Of a DNA stretch of 64,000 bases, positions 43,714 through 58,433 are shown piece by piece. The first letter of the stretch is position 1. Every line of letters starts with the position of its first letter. The DNA is from Antrodiella citrinella (lineage: Eukaryota; Basidiomycota; Agaricomycetes; Polyporales; Steccherinaceae). Location: positions 62,001 to 126,000 of the forward strand of contig SGPM01000039.1 of assembly GCA_004802725.1 (NCBI GenBank), read 5' to 3'. The notes under the pieces were generated by a model, which made no database searches, was not told the origin of the DNA, and saw only the letters and a program-made list of their open reading frames with translations. The translations under genes were made by a program, and so were the position numbers.

Positions 43714-45850
43714 CTATCCCAAGAGGTTCTTCACGTATTTCAGTAGCTCCCTTCCCTGAACAAAGCAATCAGAATCAGCCATCAGCAACATGTATGTACA
43801 CTAGACACGTACCCCATGGCTTTTGACGTCGGCCACCATGGCTTCAACCTCATTGACTTCAGGAGGAGTATCTTCTGACGCGATACCGAGTGGATTGTCC
43901 GTACGCCTCTCATTCGGTATACCGAATCTTTGCCGTTGAGCAGCACCATACCTCAGCACCACCGTCAAAACCGCTCTCCAACCTTCCACAGCGCCCGGCT
44001 GGCCAAGCAGCGTCGAGCTCGATCTCATCTGAAACACAGTCGAGTTGCTCCGTGTCGCTTGTGGGAGCACGGGCAAGGGCATGCTGGGCAATTCCGTGGA
44101 GCGGACAACATACGGACAGTAAGAGCGGTGCTCCTTGAGAATATCAAGTTGTCGTTGCGGTTGCACTTTGGCTGTTCTGCCAGGCGTTAGAGACGCCGCT
44201 GAGGGGCTCGGAGTGGGCTGGTCGTCGGATTGCGGCGCTGACATGAATGCCCAGAGACCAATCCGTCTTTGGCATAGAGTACAACTGAGCAAGGTAGTAT
44301 CTTGTTTGCTTTTGCCCGAGGACAGTGTAGAGACGGAGGGCAACAGTGCAGAGGCTGATGGGGATGTTTCTCCACGATGGAAGAAGCTTGGCCTGGAGCG
44401 GAACGATGGACCGGGTGAGCTCTCTCGCGACACGCTTTGTGTGGTGGTGGTGCGGACGAGGCGGACTGGTGTCTGAGGGGCAACAGAGTTCGCTCTTGAA
44501 GCTGAAGGCAAAACCGAGTTCGCTCTAGAGATAGATGGCAGACGGGGTGACTTATCTGATGGCGGCACGATGCTCCAGCCAAACAAAGCAGTCAACACTG
44601 CTGATTCTGAAAGTTCTGGCGACGGCTCTAATGCAGTTGGCTCGTCTCTCATGACTGTATCACCATCCACAGAGAGAGGTGGTTCGTCGAATGAAAACGA
44701 GAACGAAGGCTGCTTGACTGCCTTCACGGTAGACAGAAGAGATTGAACTTGCGAGGCTGTCTATAAGTTGTCGCATGAATATCAGGCTCGTGCATAGATA
44801 ACATTTGGCTCACCATGGGGTGGCGAATCTCAACGCCTTGCAAGACTTGGTCCATCTTTTCAGCTCGCGACTTGAGCTCCCTAGCCATAGCCACAGGCGC
44901 GTACAGTGGCACACGGTAGATAGAAGCTGCAAAATGGTGTGAATTTGAGGTCAGAACGCACAATATGTAACTCACGATCACACTGTCTCGTCTTCCACGG
45001 GCACCCATCCTTGTGCATATCCACCAGTGACTGTCGCTGCTTCTCAACGAGGGCATTGGCTGTAATATGAAACAATCAATACGGATCTACCTTCCTCAGC
45101 TATCTCCCATTTACATACCGGCATCCCTGCTCATTCCCTGATTCCCACCGACAACCCACGAGACATGGCAGATCCCGCACACAAGCCTATCCTTCCCATT
45201 GTTGACCCAGCCACACTTCGAAGCAGACACCGCGTCGATGGCCGGAGGCTTGTTCGCGTAAGTCGTGAGCTTGAACGTTGCAAGACGCGTCAAGAAAGAA
45301 GTTGTCGAAGAAGGTCGGTATTCAGACTCGGAAGATATACCAGGTAAGCTTGTTGACGGCGCTGATGAGATTGAGGGCGCTGTCGGTGGCGGGTATCCGA
45401 AACGGAGTGGGAGAGCCTTCCGCGCGCGTGAAGTGGTACGTGCAATAATGGCTGCCAGATGAGGTGCCGTCTTAGATAAACTGTCCAACTTGTCTGAAGG
45501 TGCCTCGCTTTTTGCGCGACGAAATGAGGTTGGACCGCGTGTCGTGCAGATTAATACTCGAAGAACTCACGGCTTAGCCTCTCTCTTTATCCCATACTTT
45601 GCCAACGTTGCGTACAACGACCGGCCGACTCTTGGCTTCTTAGATGGCGGTTGATTAGAGCTGAGTGGCTCCATAGGCCCAACGGCCTCGTCAAGATTTT
45701 GCATAGCATCTTGGAACTTACGCTAGACATTTATGAGTACCCTGAGATCAATGCTCATGAGCAAGTAGTTCATACCTTGAAGTTCTTGTCGTTGAGAAGG
45801 TTTCCGTTGGGTTCATTTGCGGCATGAGAAGGTCCTGCGGCGAGTGACAT
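43714..45850 (-). CDS. C3HC zinc-finger protein (NIPA/ZC3HC1-like)
   Basis: About seven exons; ATG 45850 begins Met-Ser-Leu-Ala-Ala-Gly-Pro, and a 42-base last exon (Gly-Arg-Glu-Leu-Leu-Lys-Tyr-Val-Lys-Asn) ends at 43714. The C3HC finger is assembled from two exons: Ser-Lys-Cys-Gly-Trp, Val-Cys-Gly-Ile-Cys-His, then His-Lys-Asp-Gly-Cys-Pro-Trp-Lys-Thr. A second, Rsm1-like zinc block lies further on with Cys-Thr-Leu-Cys-Gln-Arg-Arg-Ile-Gly-Leu-Trp and His-Arg-Ser-Tyr-Cys-Pro-Tyr. Between them are Ser/Pro-rich disordered stretches. Relatives are ZC3HC1 at the nuclear basket in animals, yeast Pml39 and fission yeast Rsm1, connected with mRNA export and the nuclear pore. The exon upstream of the finger was found by splice phase only. 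Confidence 0.85.
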
Positions 45851-46305
45851 GATGATTTGCCAGTACTAGTTGTGTTCAAGAATGAAGCAATGTTGCTGCA
45901 AGCAGTGAGTGGCGGCAGGATTTCGTGGCGTCTACTTATGATGACAGTTGCGCGATGAGTCACAGTCCTTGTCCTGACTGACCAGACTCAATTTCACCAT
46001 ACGAGCAGACTATGGCAACGTTCATGTTGAATCAAAGGTACACTAATGTCCGGTTAGAGGGACGAATCCGTTCCAAGACGTCGTATTACTATCAGAACGA
46101 ACAATTGCAAGGTTGAAAACCGACTGGGAGCGTACATTTCCGCCGTCTTATGTAGACGGGCCAAACCATCGCGATATTCCAACACTCATATTTCGTCAAG
46201 CCGGCTCAGCACAGGCAGTCGGGGACTCTGGTGCAAAGTGAGTATTTACGCCCTTCGGACTTGGTCACGCCAATGATGAGGTCATTCTTTCGCAGGATAT
46301 TTTAG
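45851..46305. other. Divergent promoter region
   Basis: Between the zinc-finger gene (minus) and SelO (plus). A short protein-like stretch near 46040-46240 has no start or family. An AG right before ATG 46306 (TTTTAG) could be an acceptor of a leader intron. Confidence 0.4.
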
Positions 46306-48921
<2,616 letters not shown>

Positions 48922-48993
48922 AGCGAACTAGACCCCAAACGTCAATCTCAAGTTGTATGATCTAGTACACTAATAATTTGTCACTAAACTGAG

Positions 48994-51900
48994 CTATATC
49001 CTCCAATATGCCAACCAGCTCTCCACATCCGCTTCGCTCAGCTGCGGCAGGTCCCCGAGCGTCGGAGCCACCTCCTTCGCCCTCGACATGTCCATCTCAC
49101 GCATGTCCATGACCTCGCCCCTTTCTTGCCCCACACTTGCTTGGTTGAAGAACCCTAGGATCCTTAACGCGGGGTTGTCTCCCATCACGTCTACCTCCTG
49201 TTGCGCGTCGAGGTGGTCTCCGCTCCGGTGCAGAGAAGCGAGCCATTCGTCGTACGGTTTCAGAGGGAGGTTGAGGGACTCGGCGATGGGTGTGATGATC
49301 GTGGACCACAGGACAGGACGAGGATGCGCGAGGTGGAGGAATGGGTACGGCGAGTCGCGCATCTCGAGGATGACTTTCGCGACAGCGCTGGCTGGAACCC
49401 ACGACACACGCTGTTCAAGTTGAGAACAACCAATCATATTATGTGAGTTTCGACGTGAACGTATGAGGTGAGGTGAGGCTGTCGTACCTGATTCTTCATC
49501 GTTGGGAAACACCCGATGTACGAACTGGACTTGACCATCGCTGGGAACCACTCGGCGCGATTCCACGCGCCCGTTGCGCCTCCGGTGACTTGGCCCAGAC
49601 GAACAACGATGGGACGCAGTGCAGACTCTGTTTCCGCGAGGGAGAGTAGCCTCTCAATCACCCATTTCGATTGTGTGTATCCACTGGAAACAGCGTTTAA
49701 AGGCTCTACGGGTCCTTCTAGTACAGGGCCGTCGTCACGACCAGTGTGGCCTACGAAAGAAGCGTTTGGTAAGATAGACTGAGAAGGATGTATCCGGGTG
49801 ACTTACTACCAAGCACGCCGATACTGCTGACGAAAAGCAGTCTTGGTGGGGAGCGATGTGGTGATGACAGCGCGAGGTCGATGAGAGATCGTGCGGCTTT
49901 CACATTGGATTCGAATGATGCCAAAGCGAGATTGAAGTTTACTCGGTACGCTGTGAAGGTGATTGAACGAGGATTTGCAGAAAGAACATGTAAACGACCT
50001 TTACCATTGTGTATGATGTGTGTGATGGATTTGCTTATCTGAGTGAATGAACACTGGTGAGATGGCGGCAATTGCAATACACGCGGTCGTGCTCACCTTC
50101 CCGTACGTGTCGTCCGAGAGACCAATCTTGTCGGCCGACATGTCAGCTTCAAGGAACGTCACTCGGAGGGAATGGACGATCTCAGGGTCCAAACCCCACT
50201 CGACGAGCTTATCCTTCTGACGACCGAGTAACTCCTTACCCTCCTCGCTAATTCGGTTAAGAGCATAGATGTGTTCGATATCTGTGTCCTCCAAGAGCCT
50301 CGAAAGTAACGTGCAACCAAGGGACCCTGTGGTTCCGGTGATCAAGACCGTGCCCCTGGGAGGCAGTGGGACCGTTGGCGCATGTTTTGGTAAATGAACG
50401 TGATACTTCTCAACCATGGATAGCATCGCTGCTATTGCTTCGTCGGTATTGCTAGGTCCGCGGGTGTGTCCGTTCGACTGTGTCGAGGGTCCAGCGAGGG
50501 AGTGGACGTACCTCGCTAGACCCACGATAGTGGGATGTTGATACACGAAATTGCCTGGGACGCTCCGGACGTCTACTTTCGAGCTTTCGCGCAGTGCATG
50601 CAGAATTGAGTTCCGGATCCAGGTCGCTTGCAAGCTAGGGAATGGATTAGACTCTTACAAACAATACCACACGGAACGCACCTATCGCAACCCGTTTGGA
50701 ATATATCATCCGTATCTGCAGGCGATGACTTCACGACCTGAGACACAACGAGCGAGACGAAGGTCAGTGTAGATGTCTCATCCCACGTGCTTGGCGAAGG
50801 GATCTCGTCCGCTTGTGTGGTCTCCGCCGCAGCCGCGTACAAAGCTTCGATTTCTTCATCGTATTCCCGAAGGATGGCCTGGCGACGGGGCGTATTCTTT
50901 GCAGTGTACGAAAATGGTTTCGTAGGAGAGGCAACTAATATCATCTGACGGAAATTCATCAGGTGACAAATACTATACGCAAGGATTTAGTTTGCACACC
51001 TCTTTGAAGATGCGGGAATGTTGCGGAGCATACTCATTCATTCGCTCTACGGTGGCCCTGTCATGTCAGAAATGTCAGAAGAACCCAAACAACATACCCG
51101 ATGACCTCACCAAATTCTGGTACGGAAGGCAGCCAACTCTCCAATGTCTGAGGGACCGAATTGATACTCAGACTTGGGTTCAACAAGGACGCCGGCGTAG
51201 AAGTGACCTCGTCCGAACATCACGCAACGTTCGACGCAAGGATCTTGGTTCAGCATGGCCTCTAATGACACCGGATGAGACCAGACGAGTGGTGTTGAAG
51301 TCTTCGAGAAGACACTAACCTAGAGGACCCGGATTTGTCTGTGGTAACGCTCTGGACTCAGCTGACAATCTTCAACATGTGACCACCGTCCTGCGCACCT
51401 TTTCTCCCGTGCTATGTATGATTTGATCGTCTGTGCGCCCGTAGATCTTCCATAACCCAGGCCGCGTCGGGTGAGGTACGAAGAGATCATTCGTAGCAAG
51501 CGCGGCTTCTCCGTTGATCTTTGTATTAGTGATCGATGGAAGGACGAACGGACTAGGCTGAGAAGTTATGCTGGTGAGTCTGTGCCGCAGTGGTAATTGA
51601 ACAAAAGACGTACAAGTATCACTAATTCAAAAGTACCATCCGACTGGTCAATCCAATGCGTTCTGACGTTGGCGGCATCGAAGTTTAGATATTGCCAGTC
51701 CTTGCCCATATTTTCTGTCTTACTGTCAGTCTCGGTGATCGGGGACAACGTCAACGACCTACTTGGCAAGAGTTGATGCATCACACCGGCCTCTGTACTG
51801 GATCAAGACATTTCGTAAGGTCAGAGAAATACAAAGCAACATGCGAACTCACCTGCCGTACGCACATGTCAGCACTACGCCACTGTCTACGAGCATATCT

Positions 51901-53270
51901 CCTACACCCTTGTCTAACGGACCTCCGCCGAATACCTGTGAGGAAAGAAACACGTTGAGTGATCCGCCCCCCTTTAGTTGAAAGCTATCATATGTACTAG
52001 ACCCTTCGAAACTTGCTTCATAGCTTCGACATCTTCCGCATTTGTTGACCAGGTCTGAAGGCACGTTGCTATCTATAAGCGGCTTTCATCATGAAACGAG
52101 AACGCCCACCTCAATGAAACTGGGTACACAAAATGCCACCTTGCTTTCGCTAGCTGTCATCGCCTGCAATGTATTCTCTGGAGTGGGAACAGTTGCGGGT
52201 GACTTAGGAGGGAACGTGCACAAGACCACACCGCAGGCGGCCTGGCATAATTGAGAATCTGAATTAAAGAGAAAGATATAATACACTTACCGTCCAGGCA
52301 ATCAACATACCTCCCCAGCCGTGGAACATCGGTAATGAGTGGAAACCCACTCGAAGGCCAGTGAGATCTTCTACACCGAAAACTGATGTGCAGGGGATAA
52401 GTTCGCGTCCTCCAAGTGAATATTGCATTTACGCACATGGGTTGGTGCCGTTCACTAAATACCGGTAGTGCCATGAAGGGATAGGCTTGGGGAATGCAGA
52501 TGAACCTATAATCGATAGAAATTCAGGATGCAAGGGTGTAAAATGTGTCATTTGTTCACTGAAATACGTACCGGATGAGTGAAATATGTTCGCAGTTTCA
52601 TGAAGTCGAAACGTATATTGAGGTAAAAATTTGAAGTCCGACTCGATCGTGGGCTTGATAATGTCATCAAAGCTAGGCATGATGGATACAACAGGAGGTT
52701 CCTCCCCCGTAGCTCGCATGTGATCAAAGGCAGCGGAAGCTAGATCCTGAAAAGCAGGCTCAGGTCCTGTCAGGAGATGCAGCGCGTTTGTTGCAGTCAA
52801 CAGATGTGCAACTGCACTCGGTGAGTTGCGTGGGGAGATTGGGAAGAATATGCAGTTTGCGCGCATTATCCCAACTTCTACTAAGAAGAAAGTTATGGTG
52901 TCTGCACGGACCTTGTGAGTCGCGCAGAAGATCTTCAGACAGACAACATACCCGATGCAGCCAAGATGGCGATGACGGGGCGATTGTGCGCTGCGAGCTC
53001 CGGAAGTCGAGAGCGAATGAGCCACCCAGCGCGATGCATAGCATGAATGGCCTCTCGAAAATGAAGGGTTACCTCCCTTCCTTCCACTGTGTAAACGAAC
53101 AGAGGGTGATTCGGCGAATACTCTAAGTGCCAATCCCATATTTCTGGCAATGTCAGCGACCCATCCAAGGGGGGTATCCGAAAAGTCTTGGACGATAGAC
53201 CTTGCGTTTGAGGCATCCCGACGATAGGAACCTGAACGAATGGTCCTGAAACAATAGGAACAGATGGCAT
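48994..53270 (-). CDS. Adenylate-forming reductase (A-T-R, NRPS-like)
   Basis: About eighteen exons with consistent phases from ATG 53270 to stop 48994, about 1070 residues. Adenylation motifs: His-Ser-Ser-Gly-Ser-Ser-Ala-Phe-Pro-Lys-Pro (A3, across an intron), Tyr-Gly-Ser-Thr-Glu-Ala-Gly (A5, across an intron) and Tyr-Gly-Arg-Thr-Asp-Asp-Gln-Ile (A7). The carrier domain has Gly-Cys-Asp-Ser-Leu-Gln-Ala, whose Ser, the phosphopantetheine site, is split by an intron. The reductase has Ile-Thr-Gly-Thr-Thr-Gly-Ser-Leu-Gly (NADPH) and Ser-Gly-Tyr-Thr-Gln-Ser-Lys (catalytic Tyr/Lys). Such enzymes load an acid and release it as aldehyde or alcohol. The lysine-pathway Lys2 has an extra N-terminal part missing here, so this is a secondary-metabolism type with unknown acid substrate. 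No tailoring genes are adjacent. Confidence 0.92.
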
Positions 53271-54173
53271 GGTGGGGATGATTTGCGTCTACAGGCTGGA
53301 GGACGACACCTAGATATACATACCAAAGAGCATACTAATGCTTCATGACTGAGTTCTGTGAACTCTAATTAATGACATCGGAGACTTTATATCCGTATAC
53401 CTTTCTGTACGTGTGTCTTGGAGTGAGACGGGTAAGTACAATCGTTACTGGATTTGAAACAAAACGTACCGCTGTCCGACTGTAACAGAACACTCCATCA
53501 GCAATACACATGCCGCCATGATGCATGATGCATGATGCATGATGAACGTATGCCAGCATTCCACCCAAATCACACACATCGGCCCAGTCGCCGCAAAGAT
53601 ATGACAGCGTGCTTGTAACTTTCTTTCAGTCGATCGTATCTAGCTCACTACCGGGGCCATAGAGGTGTGTACGAGTAACTGAATGGCTTGAATATAAGTA
53701 GATATCATGCCCGTCTGTGTGAGATTCATACTGGATCAGGGCGTGAATGATCTAGGAAGAAGGTGCCAGTGAGCTCACTGTTCAGGTGATTCTGTGACTT
53801 ACTGTAACAAGGGACGAGCTCACCACAGTGTGAAAAAACAACGTCAGACGGAAACATCTTTGAATCACCTCGATAGATGTTGAGAAATAGATCAAGGTGG
53901 CAGTTCAAGTGCTACATACTGTACAGTATACTACATTTGCCTGTGTTGTCGGCAACTCCCGATATCCAAGCGTTTGCAGGGCGCGCCGCTCGCCCGGAGA
54001 CGGATGCCTTTGTCCTTGAAGTTGCGCTCGCCAAAATGCAGCGTCTCCAAAGCTGAACAACACGAGAATACGACGTTGTCAATAAGAGCTTCTGGCCTCT
54101 ATCTGTCCTTGAATGTGAACCACCGCACTCTCCTCAATACTTTCCATCATAACTCTCGGATTGCACTGTGACC
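53271..54173. other. Divergent promoter region with possible decayed coding pieces
   Basis: Between the reductase (minus) and the EEP gene (plus). On the minus strand around 53640-53900 two protein-like pieces occur in different frames around a GTAAGT...CTAG intron-like stretch, but they do not join in frame. It also holds the heptamer repeat at 53517. Confidence 0.35.
53517..53544. repeat. Four tandem copies of CATGATG
   Basis: Four perfect 7-base units (CATGATG) lie side by side. The unit junction creates ATGCAT palindromes. Probably a simple mini-repeat in the promoter of the adenylate-forming reductase. Confidence 0.85.
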
Positions 54174-56597
54174 ATGAGGTCGCGATGCTGGACGTCACTT
54201 GCCATGATGGCCACCGCGTTCAACGCGGTGACGGCGGTGAAGATTACGGATATACAGGGCGTGGCATATCAGTCTCCACTCGCAGGTCAATGGGTGCATA
54301 ACGTGACTGGAGTTGTCACGGCCAAAGTGAGTCGCACCCCATTGCCTTTATATAAGGTGTTCAACCCCACATATAGGACCGCTACGGATTCTGGATTTCG
54401 GGCGAAGCTTCGGACGACTCTCGCGCTTCCAGCGGCTTGCGAGTGTATTCTTCTTTGGTGGCTTCGCATGTGCGTCCAGGAGACTCTATATCCCTCTCCG
54501 GACGTGTGGCAGAGTACCGTCAAGGGTCGAATCCGAATGATTTACTTCTGACGGAATTGGAGCTGCCGACCGACCTTCTCTTGCTCTCGTCAGGCCACAC
54601 CGTGCAACCTGTCGTACTGAGTAAGGCCGGTGATCGCGCACCTCCTGCCACTAGACTATCAGCTCACGACGTCGGTCCCGACGGGTGGCTTTCGATACCC
54701 AACAACGTAACGCGCGTTGAGAGCGCGAACGCCACTCTCGAACCTGACAAGTACGGCCTAGATTTCTGGGAAAGTTTGGAAGGAATGGTTGTCACCATCC
54801 CTACACCAACCACTTCAGGTTTCCCGGATAGATTTGGGTCGCTCTGGGTGTACGGGGACTGGGACATCCAGGGAAAGAACGAGAGAGGCGGTCTGACTAT
54901 CACATTTGTTGGTGCGTGTAAATTATTATCTCCAACGAACGTTCTGCTGAACTCTCAACTTTTCATCAATCTAGACAATACCCCTGACGCTCACTCTGGC
55001 ACTGTATTGCTTGGTCGGCCTTTAGATGGAACAAGACTACCAAAGAGTGCGGTCGGAACCTCTCTCTCCGATGTCACAGGTGTAGTTACATACCAGGTTG
55101 GTAGACCGCTGTCATTCGCACTGTCTCAGACTGAACACCTGTTTTTAAGTTCGGATACTACCACATTCTCCCTCTCACGGCACCAAACGTTCTATCTGCA
55201 CCTCAGGCTGAAGCTGCACCGGCCACTATCTTGGCCGGTCTTGACCCTTGCCAGATCACGATCGGTGATTACAATGTATGTTCGCAAATTCTCTCTGGCC
55301 ACTTTCGTCTCACATAGTCTACAGGTGGAGAACATGGGGCCTCGCTCTCAACATATCCCTCGCATTGCTGATCATATTGTCAATTATTTGCATGCACCTG
55401 ATATAGTATTCCTTCAAGAGATTCAAGATGACTCTGGTTCTCGCAATAATGGTGTCACCTCTGCCAACAAGACATTAGCTGCTCTCGTCAAGGCTATCTC
55501 TAACGTACAGGGTTTACATCCCCATGCTGCGTCTTCCACCAAGCCCGCGTATAGCTTCGTAGACGTGCCACCCGAGGACAATGTGGATGGTGGCAAGCCT
55601 GGTTCAAACATTCGCGTGGCATATCTGTAGGCGATATCTAGAGTCACGACTAAAAGACGTAACTGACATTTCAAAAGGTGGCGTTCGGACAAGGTGTCGC
55701 TTTTGCCGGGTCTTCGGGGAACAGCTACGCAGGCGACCGAGGTCATTGAAGAGAGCGAAGGCGAATTTACTCTGAAGTGCGTGCCATAGTTCCGCAAATC
55801 ACAATAAGGGGTTGAGTTGGTTGCTAGTTTGAACCCAGGTCGTATCGACCCCACAAGTCTCGCATGGGAGGAGTCTCGCAAGCCATTGGCTGCAGCATGG
55901 CAGACAACTACTGGAGAACGTTTCTTCACGGTCAACGTCCATTTTAGTTCTAAACGTGATAGTTCCTCGCAGCACGGAGACGCACGCCCCCCTGTGAATG
56001 GACATGCTGATCGTAGGACACACCAAGCGAATGTCACCGCTGTAAGTCGTTCTAACGTCTCGCCTCCACGTGGTGATTGTTGACATCTCGCCGCAGGCTT
56101 TCGTCGAGTCCATACTTGCCAAAGATGCCAACGCGAGCATCATATTCGGAGGGGACATGAACGACTTCGTCCAGACCCGAAGTGTCTTCAGTGCTCTCAC
56201 ATCGGTGCTTAACGACATCAACGACGTCTCCAATATTGATCCTGTGGAACGTTACACGTACGTCTACGAGCAGAACACTCAGGAGATCGACCATGTATTT
56301 GTCTCGGATGCTGTTGCCCAGCGGGGTACACAAGTTCAACACGTCCATGTTAACACATGGGCGCAGACCACAGCCGCGAGAGCAAGTGATCATGATCCTA
56401 CTGTAGCCAAGGTTTGGGTTTGTGATGCACCTGCTCCTCCAGGTACGTGCTAAGTGTACTCGAGAAAATCATTCCCCTGATCAAATCCCCTCTTTTCAGG
56501 TGACGCACACGGAGGATGGTATCAAGGACTATGGAACCAGTTCATTCCCGTTCTACTCTATCCGAGTACGATAGTTTTCAAGCTCATGGGTATGTAG
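54174..56597 (+). CDS. Secreted endonuclease/exonuclease/phosphatase-family protein (nuclease-like)
   Basis: About ten exons. Met-Arg-Ser-Arg-Cys-Trp leads a signal peptide ending near Thr-Ala-Val. The N-terminal half has an OB-like domain, Gln-Gly-Val-Ala-Tyr-Gln-Ser-Pro-Leu and Val-Thr-Gly-Val-Val-Thr-Ala-Lys, as in bacterial ExeM/NucH nucleases. The C-terminal EEP domain shows Tyr-Asn-Val-Glu-Asn-Met, Phe-Leu-Gln-Glu-Ile-Gln-Asp, Gly-Gly-Asp-Met-Asn-Asp and Ser-Asp-His-Asp-Pro, the metal and catalytic residues of the DNase I-like fold. An extracellular nuclease or phosphodiesterase is likely. A last exon, from GTACGTGC...TTTCAG, adds a Trp-rich and then hydrophobic end stopping at 56595-56597, perhaps a GPI or membrane tail; without that splice the protein stops at 56453. 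Confidence 0.85.
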
Positions 56598-56649
56598 GGA
56601 TATGTAGTCTAAATCACATGCAGTTACAACGAGTACAATACGATACCAT

Positions 56650-58302
56650 TTACACGGCTTTCAGTTCTCCTTCCTCCGACCCACTAGTGTCCACATCGTT
56701 CTCCGACTCGTAGTAGTCATCATCATCATCATCATCTTCGCCACCATCATCGTAGTATTCGTCGTCCAGCGACCTGGGCTTGTACTGTGCGTCTCTCTCC
56801 AGCGGAATACCACAGACCTTCCTGATGTTCAATGCAATCCATTCCTCGTGGTCAAGCTCCCATTCAATCTTACCAATCTCGGGCGCATCCTGCCCGTCCT
56901 GCCCCTCTTCATCTCTCGCGACGCTGAACGGAATGCCAACCGCCGCCATCAGCAGACGCAGCGTATCCACCTTGTTGATCCCCGTCGCCAAGTCTCTCTC
57001 TGAATCAAACAACGCCGCATGTATCCGATTCAGCTCTGGTTCCTGCAGTCCCCACAATGTCTGGTCTATAGGACGCCAGGCCGGCCCCGGAGGTAGATCA
57101 GCGAGTCCAACCTCGAAGACGAGCCTCCAGCCGTGAAAACCGGGCCGGGGTGCGATGTCGGGATGAGGCATGGCAAGGTCAGTGCTGGGGATGGGATCGT
57201 GGATGCGGTACATAAGCCTGCAGTCGAATTCGGCCGATTCGTAGTGCGTGACGCGGTGGTAGGCGAAGTAAACGTCTACTGCAGAGGGCTTGGTGGGCGA
57301 ATATATTCTGGTCATGACGTCGGCTTCGACAACCTGGAAAACGTTGGGTAAGAATGGGGCGGGTCTATCATGAACGGAAAGCTTACATCTCCCCAGTTGT
57401 CCAAGACTTCAAACCTGAATGGTACGAGCCCATCTCCAATGGCCTGTTGTTGTTCCGTGGTGAGGTCCAGGTCGGTCAGGGTATCATCGAAGCCTGCCCG
57501 GATCTGGTCCAGGAGCGGGTGGTTCTCTTCACCCGAATACTGCTCCAACATTCCCTTGAATGTCGCATCGGCACGTGTGCGCTGCTCGTAGTAAACCTCC
57601 CAGGATATAGACTCTTGCGGGTCCAACAAATGAAATGTAGCTCGAGCTTTCTCCTGATGATCATCTGAATCTGTGGTTCCGGGAGTGAGATGCTTCCATA
57701 CATGCTCCTTTTGGTTTTCGGCCATGTATTGGGCCATCATGTTCCCGGGAATCAGCAGCAGCTCTGCAAGGGGGTTAAGAACCAATTACGTTTCGGAGCA
57801 AGTACGACAGAACACGGACCAATATTCTCCTTCTTGAAGATAGAATGCCCGCCTACGAGCAGACCTGGAGGCAGCACCATGCCATCGCCTGCAAGACGCT
57901 GCACAGCGATGAGTGTCTCGTACGGCACAATGACCATCGAATATCTGACACACCCAGACTTTGAGCGGGATGCGTAACTGCTCCTCCAGCCGCTGCATGA
58001 TCCACAACTAAGAAGAGACTCGTCAGATCAAAGAATACGCGACGAGATATAACAGGGCGCACCATGCTATCTATTGGACCCCATGTTACTTCCAGATAGT
58101 CACGACCTTCAGTGTTCGCAGCCTTGATAGCAGCAGAGGCGTCTTCGCCATAACCCACCACCTTGATGGGAGTCATGGACGCGGCGGTGGGTCTCTTGAA
58201 CGCTGCGATGTCTGTCGCGCGCTGATATTTGACAAAGTCATCCTCTGATAGCCTCAAAGACGCGAAGACATGCTCTAGATTGTCCGGAGAGTCCTCAGAC
58301 AT
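56650..58302 (-). pseudogene. Conserved unknown fungal protein with a one-base frameshift
   Basis: ATG 58302 begins Met-Ser-Glu-Asp-Ser-Pro-Asp-Asn-Leu and runs through Val-Val-Gly-Tyr-Gly-Glu-Asp-Ala, then splices to Leu-Trp-Ile-Met-Gln-Arg-Leu-Glu-Glu. At about 57928-57932 the frame moves by one base: Ile-Phe-Asp-Gly-His in one frame continues as Val-Pro-Tyr-Glu-Thr-Leu-Ile-Ala-Val-Gln-Arg-Leu-Ala-Gly in the other. No intron of workable size is there. After that, normal exons follow to Leu-Leu-Leu-Ile-Pro-Gly-Asn-Met-Met-Ala and a long C-terminal part. The protein ends in an Asp/Glu/Tyr run coded by a TCATCA-type repeat (56709-56740, plus strand). No domain recognised. One extra T is the simplest explanation; decay and sequence error are equally possible. 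Confidence 0.65.
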
Positions 58303-58433
58303 GGCGATGATGAAGTGATGGAATGTAGAAATACGTTATGGGCGCTCAGCTCTATCATGCATGATCGGAAATAGGCGGCTCTCCTGATGACCAGCTTGTA
58401 CATGTACATGTCCATCGAATCTTGACTTCTGCG

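Noticed and set aside
43890..44528. Plus-strand ORFs inside the zinc-finger gene
   Set aside because: Antisense of the Ser/Pro-rich part of the C3HC protein.
49088..49446. Plus-strand ORFs of about 100 residues
   Set aside because: Antisense of the last exon of the adenylate-forming reductase.
53640..53900. Possible small minus-strand gene with a GTAAGT...CTAG intron
   Set aside because: The two protein-like pieces do not join in frame and have no recognisable domain.
48994..56597. A secondary-metabolite gene cluster around the A-T-R reductase
   Set aside because: The neighbours (SelO, nuclease, Atg17, Arp3) are housekeeping or unrelated; no P450, methyltransferase, transporter or transcription factor is nearby.
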